DNA from: Cepaea nemoralis
Taxonomy: Eukaryota > Mollusca > Gastropoda > Stylommatophora > Helicidae
Assembly (NCBI GenBank): GCA_014155875.1
Contig: JACEFZ010006262.1
Location: 1 to 64,000 of the forward strand
Reading direction: 5' to 3'
Length of the DNA stretch: 64,000 bases
Shown here: in pieces, positions 33,623-44,594 of the stretch
Position numbering within the stretch: position 1 is the stretch's first letter
Layout of the letters: each line of letters begins with the position of its first letter
Program-made: the position numbers and the translations under genes
The notes under the pieces: model-generated
The model's database searches: none
What the model was told of the DNA's origin: nothing
What the model saw: the letters and a program-made list of their open reading frames with translations, nothing else

Positions 33623-34711
33623 ATGTTCAGTAGTGAAGACAGTTCAGATGATGAACCAATTCGAGATCAATCAGATGTATGGGGCACAAAGCATTATAGA
33701 GATTTGAAAACCTTTTTCGGGGGTACACGTGCACAAGAATACACAAATTGTAATAGACAACCTGAGTTAATACGTGATTGGCTACAGAAATTTGAAAAGA
33801 AAATGCAAGACTACAAAATTCCAAAAGAGTTTTGGTATACATGGTACAGCTCATACGTACCAATAAAAAGTAAAAAACTACGGGAGTTCATACCAGATAT
33901 GTCAAGTACAAACTATGAATATCATAAAACAAACATATTAAAACACTATCCAACCTCTTTCGAGACTCTAAAATTAGAAATACAAAATGTGAAACCAGCC
34001 ACAGACAAGTCATTCACCCAGTATGTAAGGGAATTAGAAGCAGCTTTCACAAAACTGACATTGGTAATTAGACATTCAGACAACAATCAAGGAGTAATAA
34101 ATTTCTTGCTAATAGAAAAACTAAAAGCAACACTACCAGCCGAGTGCGGAAAATATTTAGAAGAACACAAAACAGAACCTATCAAAAACTTACTAGAAAA
34201 ATGCCGCGAATACTACAACCAAAGTTTAAACCTGGTTAAGAACACTCAACAGAAAAGTACTGTGAAATCAACGGCATCTGCAGCCACAGATTGTCAAAAC
34301 AAACCACAGAAAACAAAACCAGTACTGTGCAAACATTGTAGCACTCCACATACGGAAAATGGAATATGCGATAAGAATCCCACTTATCAAGAATACCTAA
34401 ATACTATAATAGCACAAAAACTGGGGAAGGTAAATCAAAGGAAATATAGAACAAAATGTCATTTTTGCCTTGCTTATGGCCACAGACGTTTTGAATGTGA
34501 AGGTGTAAAAAGAATACAGATAGCAAAAGCAAATGCAGCCATAAACATTACAACAGACAGTTCAGCAAAGAACTTAGCAAAAGTAAACATCGCAGAAACG
34601 GAGACAAGACCAAACACTGCAAAGTCAGAACAAACTGAGTTTTACCCATCAGACTTTGTACCATATTTTAATAATGTTGTTAACATCTCTCAACCTCACT
34701 TCCTTATGTAA
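33623..34711 (+). CDS. gag: Gag polyprotein of element A
   Basis: The ATG at 33623 opens an acidic Ser/Asp-rich N-terminus (MFSSEDSSDDEPI). A capsid-like helical region follows, with SFTQYVRELEAAFTKL and a CREYYNQ end resembling the gypsy Gag/SCAN-like C-terminal domain. Two zinc-knuckle-like motifs come next: CKHCSTPHTENGIC and a canonical CX2CX4HX4C (CHFCLAYGHRRFEC). It packages the RNA and forms the particle. Relative to element C, an extra C near 34699 shifts the frame, so the fused protease is lost and Gag ends at 362 codons. Confidence 0.9.
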   Translation: MFSSEDSSDDEPIRDQSDVWGTKHYRDLKTFFGGTRAQEYTNCNRQPELIRDWLQKFEKKMQDYKIPKEFWYTWYSSYVPIKSKKLREFIPDMSSTNYEYHKTNILKHYPTSFETLKLEIQNVKPATDKSFTQYVRELEAAFTKLTLVIRHSDNNQGVINFLLIEKLKATLPAECGKYLEEHKTEPIKNLLEKCREYYNQSLNLVKNTQQKSTVKSTASAATDCQNKPQKTKPVLCKHCSTPHTENGICDKNPTYQEYLNTIIAQKLGKVNQRKYRTKCHFCLAYGHRRFECEGVKRIQIAKANAAINITTDSSAKNLAKVNIAETETRPNTAKSEQTEFYPSDFVPYFNNVVNISQPHFLM

Positions 34712-35936
34712 AGAGGTCAAGACTCAACAAAAAGGTGAGGAAATGAACAAAACCTCAAGACTGTCGTTAGGAAAACTAACATTCCATGAAGGTTACATCA
34801 ATGACACAGTATGCACATGTGTACGCGACACAGGGTCCTGTCTTATCGGTCTTCGGAAGACCCTAGCTGATCCTAAAGACTACCTAGATGAGTACATCTA
34901 TTGCAAAACTGTTTCAGGGACAGTAGAGAAATATCCCATGGCATGGGCCAATATAAAATCACCTTTCCTATCAGGCAGAGTAACTTGTGCTTTATTAGAC
35001 AATCCATGTTGTGATTTATTGATTGGAAATGTATTAAATGTGACAGACTACACAGAGTCCAAAACTCACACAGGGAAAAAAGCTAACATCACAACAAGTA
35101 CTGCCTTAACTACACCACTCATCATACAACAACATGATGAAAAGAACAAAGTACCACACCATACCATCTCAAAACAAGGAAAAACAGAAACTGGTGTGTA
35201 TCATCACAAAAAGAAAGGTGCAGAAAACAAACATTTCACAACAGTCAGGGAAGATCACAGATCATTATGTGATATAGTATACCTCCTGTACTCCCTGTTA
35301 ACTACACACATAACCAAGTGCACACAGTGGATGGTTATACTCGCACTACTCATTGTAAATACAAAACAAATGTCTTCACAGACAGTTTTATTCACACAAC
35401 ATCATGACGCAACACAGATGATATTACTCATGACAAACCAGCAAACTTTGTTACTTGTATCATTACTGTTGAACCAAAGTTTGTTGTTACCACTGATAAA
35501 CTCTATGTCAAATCAACTCAGACACATACTTATGCTGAACAATGTAAATCATCAGTCGGTGGAATTACTGACAAAAATCAGCAGTAAATTACCCTACATA
35601 TTTTGGAAAATATACACAAATTGCAGAAAAGCATACAAACATGCACGATTACATTTCAAAACTATACATGGTGTATTATTATTGTTTGAACTATTGAATG
35701 TTATACACATGTACGAGTGCAGGTTTGGAGATAGCACTCAAAATGATCTCAACATGAAATTTGAACATCCCCAACCTTCGGAAAATTTTAACCGTAACCC
35801 ACTTTATATCCTTAGATCCAGTAACTCCAGAGTTGCCTTGTCTGCTGTACGACTCCAGCGCTATGATACTAGCACACTTCATTGTACAGACCAACATAAA
35901 CGGTCTTTCAACAAAACAGTAAGACTCAACATGTGA
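34700..35936 (+). pseudogene. Protease and downstream frame of element A, separated by a frameshift
   Basis: Retropepsin-like domain with catalytic CVRDTGSCLIGL near 34820 and the second strand NPCCDLLIGN near 35005. In element C this is continuous with Gag; here a 1-nt insertion puts it in another frame. The remainder (about 35250-35936) is hydrophobic with no recognisable domain. Confidence 0.8.
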
Positions 35937-37351
35937 TTTCAGGTATCAAACAGTAAGATATACCCATATTGACTTTGTTTTCCAACGAGTATCTACAGAA
36001 TCTACCTTTTGGAAATCGACGAACAACGACGACAGCTTTACAAGTACAGACACTCATTTCTGGTGATCAGTTTAATGAACCAGAGGCCAACCTACAAACT
36101 ATGGCAAAGACAGTCACAGACAGACGCATCTTGGCCACACTCAAAATTAAGGCCACCGAACTTTAATTAATTCGTGTTTTATACGTGTGAATTCCAGCAA
36201 TTTTACAAAATGAACTTACAAATTGGCCAAACTTGGTGAACAGTCTTAAGCACTATACAGAAGGAAAGACAATATCATGGTATACAGAAGACGTCAATAA
36301 TCGTATGCGAGAGAAGACATGCCAAACTTTTCAGCACGGAAACGAACATTGAACACGAGTGATTGAATTACGTGTGCATAACTTCCACAGGACAAGAACG
36401 GTATCCTATGTGTGCATAGAGGCATCAATGATGTTTATTTTATTGTATATGTATTAACTGTATGACCTCTAATGTCTAATTTTATTATTATTATACTTTG
36501 TATTGTTATAATGTGATATGTACATATGAGCGTAAGTATAGTGGCGAATAGTATAAGTTGTAATGCTGAGAATCAACGCCTGGCAATCCCAATGCGCGAA
36601 TTGTTACCAAACTTGCCTTCGCGTATGCTGGATAGCCCGACGAATGACGCTTAGCAATAGTGATATAGAATTAACATCAGAATATGGTGACCAGAAAGAA
36701 CTAGGCCAACAGGGTGATGCCTAACCAAAGAGATTAATAACAACTCTCCATAACAGTAAACGAGGTGTGCTCAAAAAAGGGAAACAACTCACGGTCCGAC
36801 ATAAGATGAGGTAAGGGGGACTATAACATACATGAAGTATATTCGAACCATGACCACAACATTGACATAGCGTGCTCATAAAGAATCGAGTAGTGTGCAT
36901 TAAATAGAGACGAGGGAAACCACGTCTGAATAGAGAGAAAATTTAAGAATGCTGTAAGAGGAAGTTGTAGCCTTATTCTGAGACATAAACCAATGGAGAA
37001 TCCTTAAACTAGCATAGCCACAATAACTATGAGATGAGAATGCACAGACAATCGATTGAGAAATATGAACAGAATGTAATGTCACGGAGTGGTGGTTGAA
37101 TAATATAACGAGGTATGACAAGTAGACCCAACCAGAACATTTGTCAGACCACGACAAACCTTGAGAGAAACCTCAATACTGAAAAAGAGAGAACAATGTT
37201 TGAAGTTAATCTCGAAAAGATCAGAGTAACAAGGGACGCAAACGCTATACTTATGATCATATAATCCCCTGACAAGGTTAGAAAGAGGAAACAAGAGTAA
37301 CAACAACAGAATGTGTCACATTTCCAAGAGTAAGTGCCACATTGGTTGTGC
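35937..37351 (+). other. Conserved gene-free 3' region of element A
   Basis: No frame longer than about 65 codons with an ATG, yet the sequence is about as conserved with element C (61278-62688) as the coding part. It may hold cis signals (packaging, transport) or be the remnant of a deleted pol. I see no RT, integrase or RNase H motif in any frame. Confidence 0.6.
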
Positions 37352-37361
37352 GGGGGGAGAA
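37352..37361 (+). promoter_or_regulatory. Polypurine tract of element A
   Basis: GGGGGGAGAA lies directly before the 3' LTR, the expected position for plus-strand priming. Element C has the same tract with one more G. Confidence 0.85.
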
Positions 37362-37976
37362 TGTCATGGTCTTATATGACATATGTAAGGAAGAATGTAA
37401 GTGCCGGTATGTAAGCGAGAGTCAGTGTAAGCATGACTGAGGTAAAGGGCAGTAAGAGACGCCACGGCTTGGCTAGCGGACGGTCAGGCAAGAATCCCGT
37501 GAATAGAGCCACGTGATGTGGGAAGGTCAACCAGGAGAGAGGCAGTGTGTGTGAGGCAGCGGATAGAGACGGACGTGTGGAGATCGAGAGAGCGATAGAA
37601 CGATAGAACGATAGAACGATAGTGGTTGTGACGGATAAATGGAGATGAACGTTGTGCAGTGATATTCGAGGAATGTACTAACTGTGATATGTGCGGGATG
37701 ATCTGAAGTTGTGATTGTGAATGATCATGCGGGCGACAGTGTAAAGATCGCCATTGTGAGCTAGCGCGTGGCTGTTAGTGGTGAACGATTGTTTGAGCGT
37801 GAAGTGCGACTATGTTGTCAGCTTGTAATATATATTGTAATAAATGATTGTTCAGGAGATAGCTCCTGCCAGTTTCCGATTGCATTCATGTGTTATTAGT
37901 AGATGTGTTGTAGATGTTGTAATTTGCCTGTCAAAGTCCAGCGAGCGAGACAGAGCTACTAAGTAGGACTCTGACA
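37362..37976 (+). repeat. Element A 3' LTR
   Basis: 615 bp; differs from the 5' LTR mainly by an extra GATAGAAC repeat near 37610. Confidence 0.92.
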
Positions 37977-37979
37977 GGG

Positions 37980-38490
37980 TGTCATATTCCCCCATAGTTG
38001 TGCCGCGGCGTCGCTACGCGCGCCAGGCAAACCACAGGTACCTATCCACAGGTTGGTGGGTGAGCTAGAGTAACCGACAGCGGTCAAGCCAGTGCAAGTG
38101 TGATGCACGCAGTTCCCGCTGGACTCGATCCCACAGGATAAGCGCTCAGGGAGAGAAACGCCAGACGAGGGTTGGGTTTCGGACCGGACAGACGCTGTAT
38201 GAGAGAGGCTTGTATTTGTTGCTGTGCCTGAATGCCGATTGCTAGTATATCTTGTGAGAAGATGGAAGACTGTGCGGCTGTGGTTTGAGTCTGTGAGTGC
38301 ATTGTTTAATCGACTGTATGTGTCAGTGTATTCATATCATGTCGAAGTAGATTGTGTTGCGTGTAGAGTGTAAATAAACTATTGAACTTAGTGTTACCGT
38401 GTGTCCAGTCAAATCATTCTGTGACTGTGTATGTCTCGCATATGTTGGATGTAGCGAGCCAGATTCATCATTAAATGTGAGAACCTGACA
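37980..38490 (+). repeat. Element B 5' LTR
   Basis: Starts TGTCATATTCC and ends AACCTGACA, the same terminal hexamers as element A's LTR. AATAAA near 38375 lies about 115 bp before the end, as in A. No matching 3' copy was found, so the right boundary rests on this similarity. Primer-binding site not identified. Confidence 0.6.
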
Positions 38491-39289
38491 TGTGTGAACG
38501 TGGGTAGCTCGTCCTTGTCGAATTTAAACCATATATGTGATCATTAATAACTTGTTACGATAGGAAATGGATGTGTAGATGTCTATAGCTCGTTCTTGTT
38601 GATTTATTTCAGCCAAACGTAGAAACGTGATAGCTGTTGTCTAGTCTTAAATAAATCATACATGAGCATAGGTTGTTCGTCCGTGTTGGAATAATTAAAC
38701 TTAAAATTGTGATCGTATGTAATTTGTCCACGTGGAATGTTAAATATGATGTTCATGTCCTTACTAAAGTTGATCATTTGATTTGTTTGTAAGTGACGTA
38801 CCATCATAGTTACTGAACGTTTAAACATGGCTAACTTGTCTGCGCGAAACTAGTTGTGTAGCGCGTGGAAGCAGAAAGTTCAGGAAAGAAAGATACTTGT
38901 GGAAATTGTTGAACAGACGACATTACGACCAACAATAACACTTGACGACATACAAACCGAAACCAAAACTTAGTGACAAGCATACACCTCACAATCACAC
39001 AGATTCTAAACAATTTTCCTCCAAAAGGAAACAGGTTGTCGTGTGTCCCTGACACTGTTACCCGTAGAGGTCATTTGTTCGAACGGTAACGACCCTACAG
39101 TCTCTGGTCCTGTTTTCACCATTCTCCAGTGTCTCCAGAGCACTTAAGTATTATCGTTTTCATATACTTTTGTATGCAAGTTTAGGCACACGCTGTAAAT
39201 TTAAAAATATTGTATAAATTCTTTAATTTACTAACACTGTATAACAACATTACGTGTGTGTGATTTCAATTTCATTGAAGCATTCCATC
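38491..39289 (+). other. Element B leader, no gene
   Basis: AT-rich untranslated leader between the LTR and the Gag remnant. The motif TAGCTCGT(C/T)CTTG occurs twice (38505, 38586) and a related GGTTGTTCGTCC at 38670, suggesting a degenerate tandem repeat of about 80 bp. Confidence 0.4.
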
Positions 39290-39508
39290 ATGTCAACTTT
39301 AAATGATTTCATTGAGATGGGTTTAAAGTTAAAGTTAACTGGTGATGAGTTAACAAAATGGAGTGAGACAAAATATACAGAACATCTCTCAGAAAAAGCT
39401 AGGGACTGCGACGAAAGAGCGGCTGAAAGAGCTGCTAACCAAGCAGAAGCTGCTATGAGACAAGCAGAATTGGAGGTGACTGCAAAAACTAAACAAGCAG
39501 ATGACTAA
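39290..39508 (+). pseudogene. gag: Gag N-terminal remnant of element B
   Basis: The ATG at 39290 opens a 72-codon frame with KLKLTGDELTKWSE and a charged Glu/Ala/Arg stretch (ERAAERAANQAEAAMRQAE), as at the N-terminus of many animal gypsy Gag proteins. The capsid body is absent; the next frame starts with KKANAAMFDSSSSENEE. A deletion removed most of Gag. It is not similar to A/C Gag except for the acidic Ser stretch. Confidence 0.65.
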
Positions 39509-42500
39509 GAAGGCTAATGCAGCCATGTTCGATAGCTCTTCCTCAGAAAATGAAGAGGTAGAAAACCACCCTGTGAACTCAGCACAGACTATTGACATGT
39601 TTAAAGTAGAAAAATGTACCACCTGTAACCAATTTCATGAAGATGGCATTTTTACATGTGGCCACTCGATACCGATCACCAACGAAGAAGCTAACTTGGT
39701 GATTGATTCCAAAGGCAAGATTAACATCCATCAGGAGTATGTTAATGAGAAATCTGCTACAGTCCTACGTGACAGCGGCAGCACTCTTATCGGTGTAAAA
39801 AGACGTTTCATATTGCCTACAGACTATACAGGCAAACACATAACATGCAGAACCTTCTCTGGAAACATTGAGAAGTATCCACTTGCATGGGCATACATTA
39901 ACACCCCATTCATCACGGGAAGGGTAAAATGTGCAGCATTATCCAACCCATGCTGTGATGTTATTGTGGGAACCATTCCTGAAGTGAACGATATGCCTCA
40001 TAACACCATAACATCGAATGCCAAGTGTGTTAATGATAAGGTACTACCAGCTACATCTAACTGCAGTAGTGAGTATATGATATCATTGAATGAATGCAAT
40101 TTAGCCAATGCTGTAATATCATCACATGAATCCATTGATGTATTCCATTCACCACCATGTCATGTTACCGATAGTGTTAACGCAGTGACTAGATCTGCTG
40201 CTAGAGTGCAAGATCAAATTGATCAAACTGAGGCACTACAAATGCTTAGCCCAGTATTACTTCCTTCGAAATACATGAAGGATAATTTAATAGAAGCCCA
40301 AAAGGCTGATCCATCATTGAGTAAATATTTTAATCTGATAGGCCAAAAGCCAAGGTTAACCAAAAATGCAAGATGGCATTTTGCTCTTAAAGATTGCATC
40401 CTCACAAGGTACTATACCAGAGGCAACCATACCACAGAGCAAACGGTACTGCCAGTTGACTACCGTAAACAGGCCTTACATCTTGCACATGATATACCTT
40501 TTTAAGGGCATATGGCGTATTCAAAAACCAGATCTAGATTGTTAACACAGTTTTATTGGCCAAAATTCTGCAATGACACAAAACAATATTGTAGATCCTG
40601 TGACATATGCCAAAAACTGGTGAAAAAGGGTAAACACCCACAGGCTGAATTACAGGTTACAGATTTAGCCAGTAGACCCTTTGAGAAGATCTAAGTTGAC
40701 ATTTTAGGTCCTCTAAATCACGTTACATCTAGAGGTAACAAATACATAATGACGACAATTGATCTTTGTAGTCGATGGCCAGAAGCGATTCTCCTAAAGA
40801 ACATAACTGCCAAGGAAGTGATGGAAGTTTTCTTCCATATAGTTTCAAGAGTAGGGTTCCCTGACACTATTCTATCTGACCGTGGAAGTCAATTTATAGC
40901 GACAGCAACGCAATCTTTCACCAAAATGTTAGGTGTTAAGCAATGCTTTAACAGCCCATATCATCCCCACTCTACTTGGATTATAGAGAAAATTTATGGG
41001 GACTTAAAGCATAATGCTATCTAAAGTCACAGAAGAACATCCCGAAGACTGAGATACCTACTTGCCTGCGATATTGTTTGCTTATCGCGAAGTTCCGCAT
41101 GCTAGCACTGGTTTTTCACCATTTGAGCTTGCGTATGGTGCCAAACCACGCGGCCCATTATGTATATATAACTCCATGTTAACTGAAACTACACCTGTAA
41201 ATAGACGTATATCATCATACGAGCATGTAACATCATTGCGTGAAAGAATAATGAGATCTTGTATTATAGCCAAAGAAGCACTTAAGAAATCTGGTGCGAT
41301 CTACAGACAATACGCAAACAGAGGAAACAGGACGATAACGCTGACACCTGGACAGGACGTTCTTCTTCTTCTACCAAGCGACCGACATTTACTAACAGAC
41401 TCATGGCAAGGGCCATTCAAGGTACTAAGACAGATTTCGACTGTTGACTATGAAATTGCAGTCAAAAACAAACATAAAATATTCCATGTCAACATGCTAA
41501 AACGATACTACAACAGAGACAGAGACCAAGACGACACAGCAGCCAGCACCACCATAATTGACCATGAAGACGACGAGGAGACAGACGAAATACCAACACC
41601 AGCACTAGACACAACAAAGTGTTTACAAGACATTAGGATCAACCCTCATCTAACACAAGCAGAGACTGACAGTTGCAGACAATTAATACAGGACTACAAG
41701 ACCATCTTTTCTAACCAACCAGGACAGACAGACTTAGTACACCATCACATCACCTTGACATCCAGCACACCAATAAAATGCAGACCATACTCCATTCCCA
41801 TACATTACAAAGAACAACTACATCAAGAAATTATAGATTTAGAAAAGAATCACACCATTAGAAGATCGCAGTCACATTTTTGCTCTCCGATAGTCCTAGT
41901 ACGCAAAAAGGATAACACAATAAGACTCTGTGTAGATTACAGACAGTTAAATAAGATTACACAGTTGGATTTAGAACCAATGACCAACTGTGAAGAACTA
42001 CTGACAGAACTGACAGACTCTAGGTACTTTAAGAAACTGGACATGACAAAAGGTTACTGGCAAATACCGGTAGGCGAACAGAGCAGACATTTGACAGCAT
42101 TTGCCACACCTTGAGGACTGTACCAATGGTGCAAACTACCATTCGGGCTTGTAAATACACCCGCAACATTCGTACGCATGACCAGACTATTACTGACAGA
42201 CATAACGAATATCATCTCGTACATGGACGACATTTGTGTACACACAAAGACAATGACAGATCATATAACGACATTACAGCAGACGTTTCACCGCATTAGA
42301 CAGCACGGACTGACAGTGAAACCTGCGAAAGTCGACATAGCCTACCAATAAATCTCATTTTTGGGATATAAAATCTCTAATGGCTTTGTCACACCTGACG
42401 ACAACATCGTGTCAAAGATTCTAAAACTATCACTTCCGACTACGAAGAAACAAGTCAAAAGTGTGTTAGGACTACTAAACTACTACAGACTGTTCACACC

Positions 42501-43047
42501 AGATTTCGCGGAACTGACTGAAAGTTTTACTAACATACTAAAAAAAGAACACCCAAATAAGATTGTGAACAACGAATGCCTAAAACTTGCATTTGATAAA
42601 GTATTGTCCTATTTTTCCGAGAAAACTTTAATGGATCATATTCTCAAATTGCCAAATTTGCATATTCCTTTCAGATTGCGCACAGATGCGAGCTCCGTGG
42701 CGATTGGGGCTGTATTATTACAGGAACATGACGCCATTTTGCATCCTGTATATTATCTAAGCCGTAAACTTAAAACAAGAGAACGGAATTGGTCCACACC
42801 TCAGGAGAAAGCCCTAGCTCTTGTATTTGCCATCACAAAATTGTCCAGATTCCTCCTTTGGAGACACTTTATTGTGGAAACAGATAATAGCCCTTTGACG
42901 ATTATTACATCAGGTGCTCCGACTAACCACGTGATAGCTCTATGATCTCTTGTGCTCCAAGATTATAGTTTTGAAGTGAGGCACATCCCAGGCAAACTGA
43001 ATACATTAGCTGATCTTTTGTTACGTTGTCCCGAAGATACCCAGTAG
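39501..43047 (+). pseudogene. pol: Pol of element B: protease, integrase, RT, RNase H
   Basis: Protease: VLRDSGSTLIGV near 39765 and NPCCDVIVGT. Integrase: zinc domain (HLAHDI, GHMAY, CRSCDICQK), core with VDILGPL, LSDRGSQFIAT and a Glu in IIEKIYGDLK, then AYREVPHASTGFSPFELAYG and the C-terminal WQGPFKVL...IFHVNMLKRYY. RT follows in the same frame: SPIVLVRKKD, LCVDYRQLN, KLDMTKGYWQIPV and YMDD near 42222. RNase H: LRTDASSVAIGAVLLQ, EKALALVFAI, ETDNSPL, and last HIPGKLNTLADLL. Stops at 40503, 40692, 42112, 42349 and 42943 and a frameshift near 41022 disable it. The end is the TAG at 43047. Confidence 0.9.
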
Positions 43048-43442
43048 CCACTCATTGTCTGAGTGCAGTGTGTCAATACACTCAGACCATCACAGCCAGT
43101 AATGAAGTTGTTCAGGGAAGCTGTGAAGTATGTTATAGGGACTAGATCCCAGTGTAAATAATGCTATATTTTAAAATGTGATAATTGTGTTGTATAAGTG
43201 CGTAGTATGTGGTAGAAAGTGAACAGTATTAATTGTAAATACGAACAGAGAACACTGCTACAGGTGTTCATTACTGACCTCAAGTGAACAATTTAAGTTA
43301 TCCGTGGTACCGGTCATCATGACGTATCCAGCGACATTTTAATCCGAGTAAGTCGTACGAGTGATTGAAACAAACTGTGACATTTAAACTACCTTAAAAC
43401 AGTGTAATCCAGAAGTTTTCAACGAAACATCGAACACACACC
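43048..43442 (+). other. Element B 3' region, no gene
   Basis: About 395 bp between the pol stop and the LINE tail, with no ORF and no visible match to the 5' LTR. It ends ATCGAACACACACCC where the LINE frame resumes. Confidence 0.5.
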
Positions 43443-43612
43443 CGGGTATATGCCCGGGAAAAGAGAAAGAGGAAGGCCAAAGAAAAGATGGGTGCAGGAT
43501 GTGGCTGATGATCTCCAGATGGGTGTATCGGACGCGGGACATCTTTCTTGTGACCGAGAGGTTTATGTTAGCAAGGTTTTGCAAAAGACATGCTACTGAA
43601 TGAATGAATGAA
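43443..43612 (+). pseudogene. LINE tail, second half
   Basis: The frame gives GYMPGKRERGRPKKRWVQDV and AGHLSCDREVYVSKVLQKTC, then TGA and a GAAT tetranucleotide tail (43598-43614). Continuation of the tail cut at 32648. Confidence 0.8.
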
Positions 43613-43617
43613 TATCC

Positions 43618-43700
43618 TATTGACATGACATCGCTGTCAACACCAGCATATTACTGCTGTTGTTGAAGTCTTGGCAAATTTACGTTCAGAAGTTTGCGTG
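43618..43700 (-). repeat. SINE tail fragment
   Basis: Minus strand CGCAAACTTCTGAACGTAAA and GCTGGTGTTGACAGCGATG, the shared SINE tail without its head. Confidence 0.55.
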
Positions 43701-43961
43701 TTCAGCATTGGTCCTAAACAATAACTCTAACCTTTCACTGAGAACGTTGTGACAACATAGATGACTAAAAATATTAGAGACAGAGCTGGCTAGAGGAAGA
43801 CAATGCTGAATGAGTTGATAAACCTGCTAAGAAGAGTATCGGCTTTTGAGTTTGTCAAACATAGATAGAGTCGATAGGTGGTTGTGTGAATAACCTACAG
43901 GCACACCAACATAGATGGATATCGAAAACAAAAAGAAGAAGAGAAATGGAGAAAAACAATT

Positions 43962-44163
43962 CCTTTACATGACGTCACGGTCAACCCCAGCATTGTTTGG
44001 CTGTTTGTGATATCTTGTCATTGCTTTCTAAACGACCAACACATATACATTGTATGAAAACCAAAGAAAGAAGACGGTCTGCTTCCAAATCACCCCCAGC
44101 TGTGTTTTGAACGTGGTATGCAAAGATATGAATTGCTTCCGTAACGCCTTCGCCACAGAACAG
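43962..44163 (-). repeat. SINE-b copy
   Basis: Minus strand head GTGGCGAAGGCGTTACGG near 44155; the hairpin is mostly deleted (only AAAGCAATGACAAG remains); tail GTGACGTCATGTAAAGGA. Confidence 0.6.
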
Positions 44164-44186
44164 ACTTAACCAAAAGACGTATCCGA

Positions 44187-44246
44187 AATCGAACCCACAA
44201 CTTCCGGAGCGTGACGTAGGTGGCATAACCATTTTGCCACGAAGAC
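44187..44246 (-). repeat. tRNA-like head next to the 69-bp array (SINE-e)
   Basis: Same A- and B-box-like head as at 12985-13052 (GTGGCAAAATGGTTATGCC, GGGTTCGATTTCGG), again directly beside the array. Confidence 0.5.
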
Positions 44247-44249
44247 CAC

Positions 44250-44594
44250 TGTATGCAGGATATCGTCGCTGGAGATCTTCATGTACGACACTACCCTCCT
44301 GGCACCAGAAGAGAGCTCTGTATGCAGGATATCGTCACTGGAGATCTTCATGTACGACACTACCCTCCTGGCACCAGAAGAGAGCCATGTTTGCAGGATA
44401 TCGTCACTGGAGATCTTCATGTACGACACTACCCTCCTGGCACCAGAAGAGAGCTCTGTATGCAGGATATCGTCACTGGAGATCTTCATGTACGACACTA
44501 CCCTCCTGGCACCAGAAGAGAGTCCTGTATGCAGGATATCGTCACTGGAGATCTTCATGTACGACACTACCCTCCCGGCACCAGAAGAGAGCCG
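44250..44594. repeat. 69-bp minisatellite, five copies
   Basis: Five units of the same 69-bp repeat as the 13053-14160 array. Here the units carry GGCACCAG instead of GGCACTAG, so each array has been homogenised locally. Confidence 0.95.

Larger units (their letters stand above)
32651..37976 (+). mobile_element. Element A: non-autonomous gag-pro LTR retrotransposon
   Basis: LTRs at both ends, direct repeats GGGTG at 32646-32650 and 37977-37981, a primer-binding site, gag, protease and a polypurine tract. There is no integrase, RT or RNase H: only about 1.2 kb without a gene follows the last frame. The LTRs differ by about three substitutions and one short indel, so insertion was recent. It is inserted at the very start of element B. 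Element C is the same family. Confidence 0.9.
37980..43443 (+). mobile_element. Element B: Gmr1-like LTR retrotransposon (decayed)
   Basis: Begins with an LTR-like segment, then a Gag remnant and a pol whose domain order is protease, integrase, RT, RNase H. The RT is of Ty3/gypsy type, yet the integrase lies before the RT as in Ty1/copia. This order defines the Gmr1 group of gypsy-related elements. Several in-frame stops and a frameshift show it is dead. The interrupted LINE tail resumes at 43443, but no 3' LTR is recognisable before it. Confidence 0.85.

Noticed and set aside
35969..36166. Conserved 65-codon ORF in elements A and C (35969-36166, 61310-61507)
   Set aside because: It starts with TTG, not ATG, and most differences between the copies change amino acids, so there is no sign of coding constraint.
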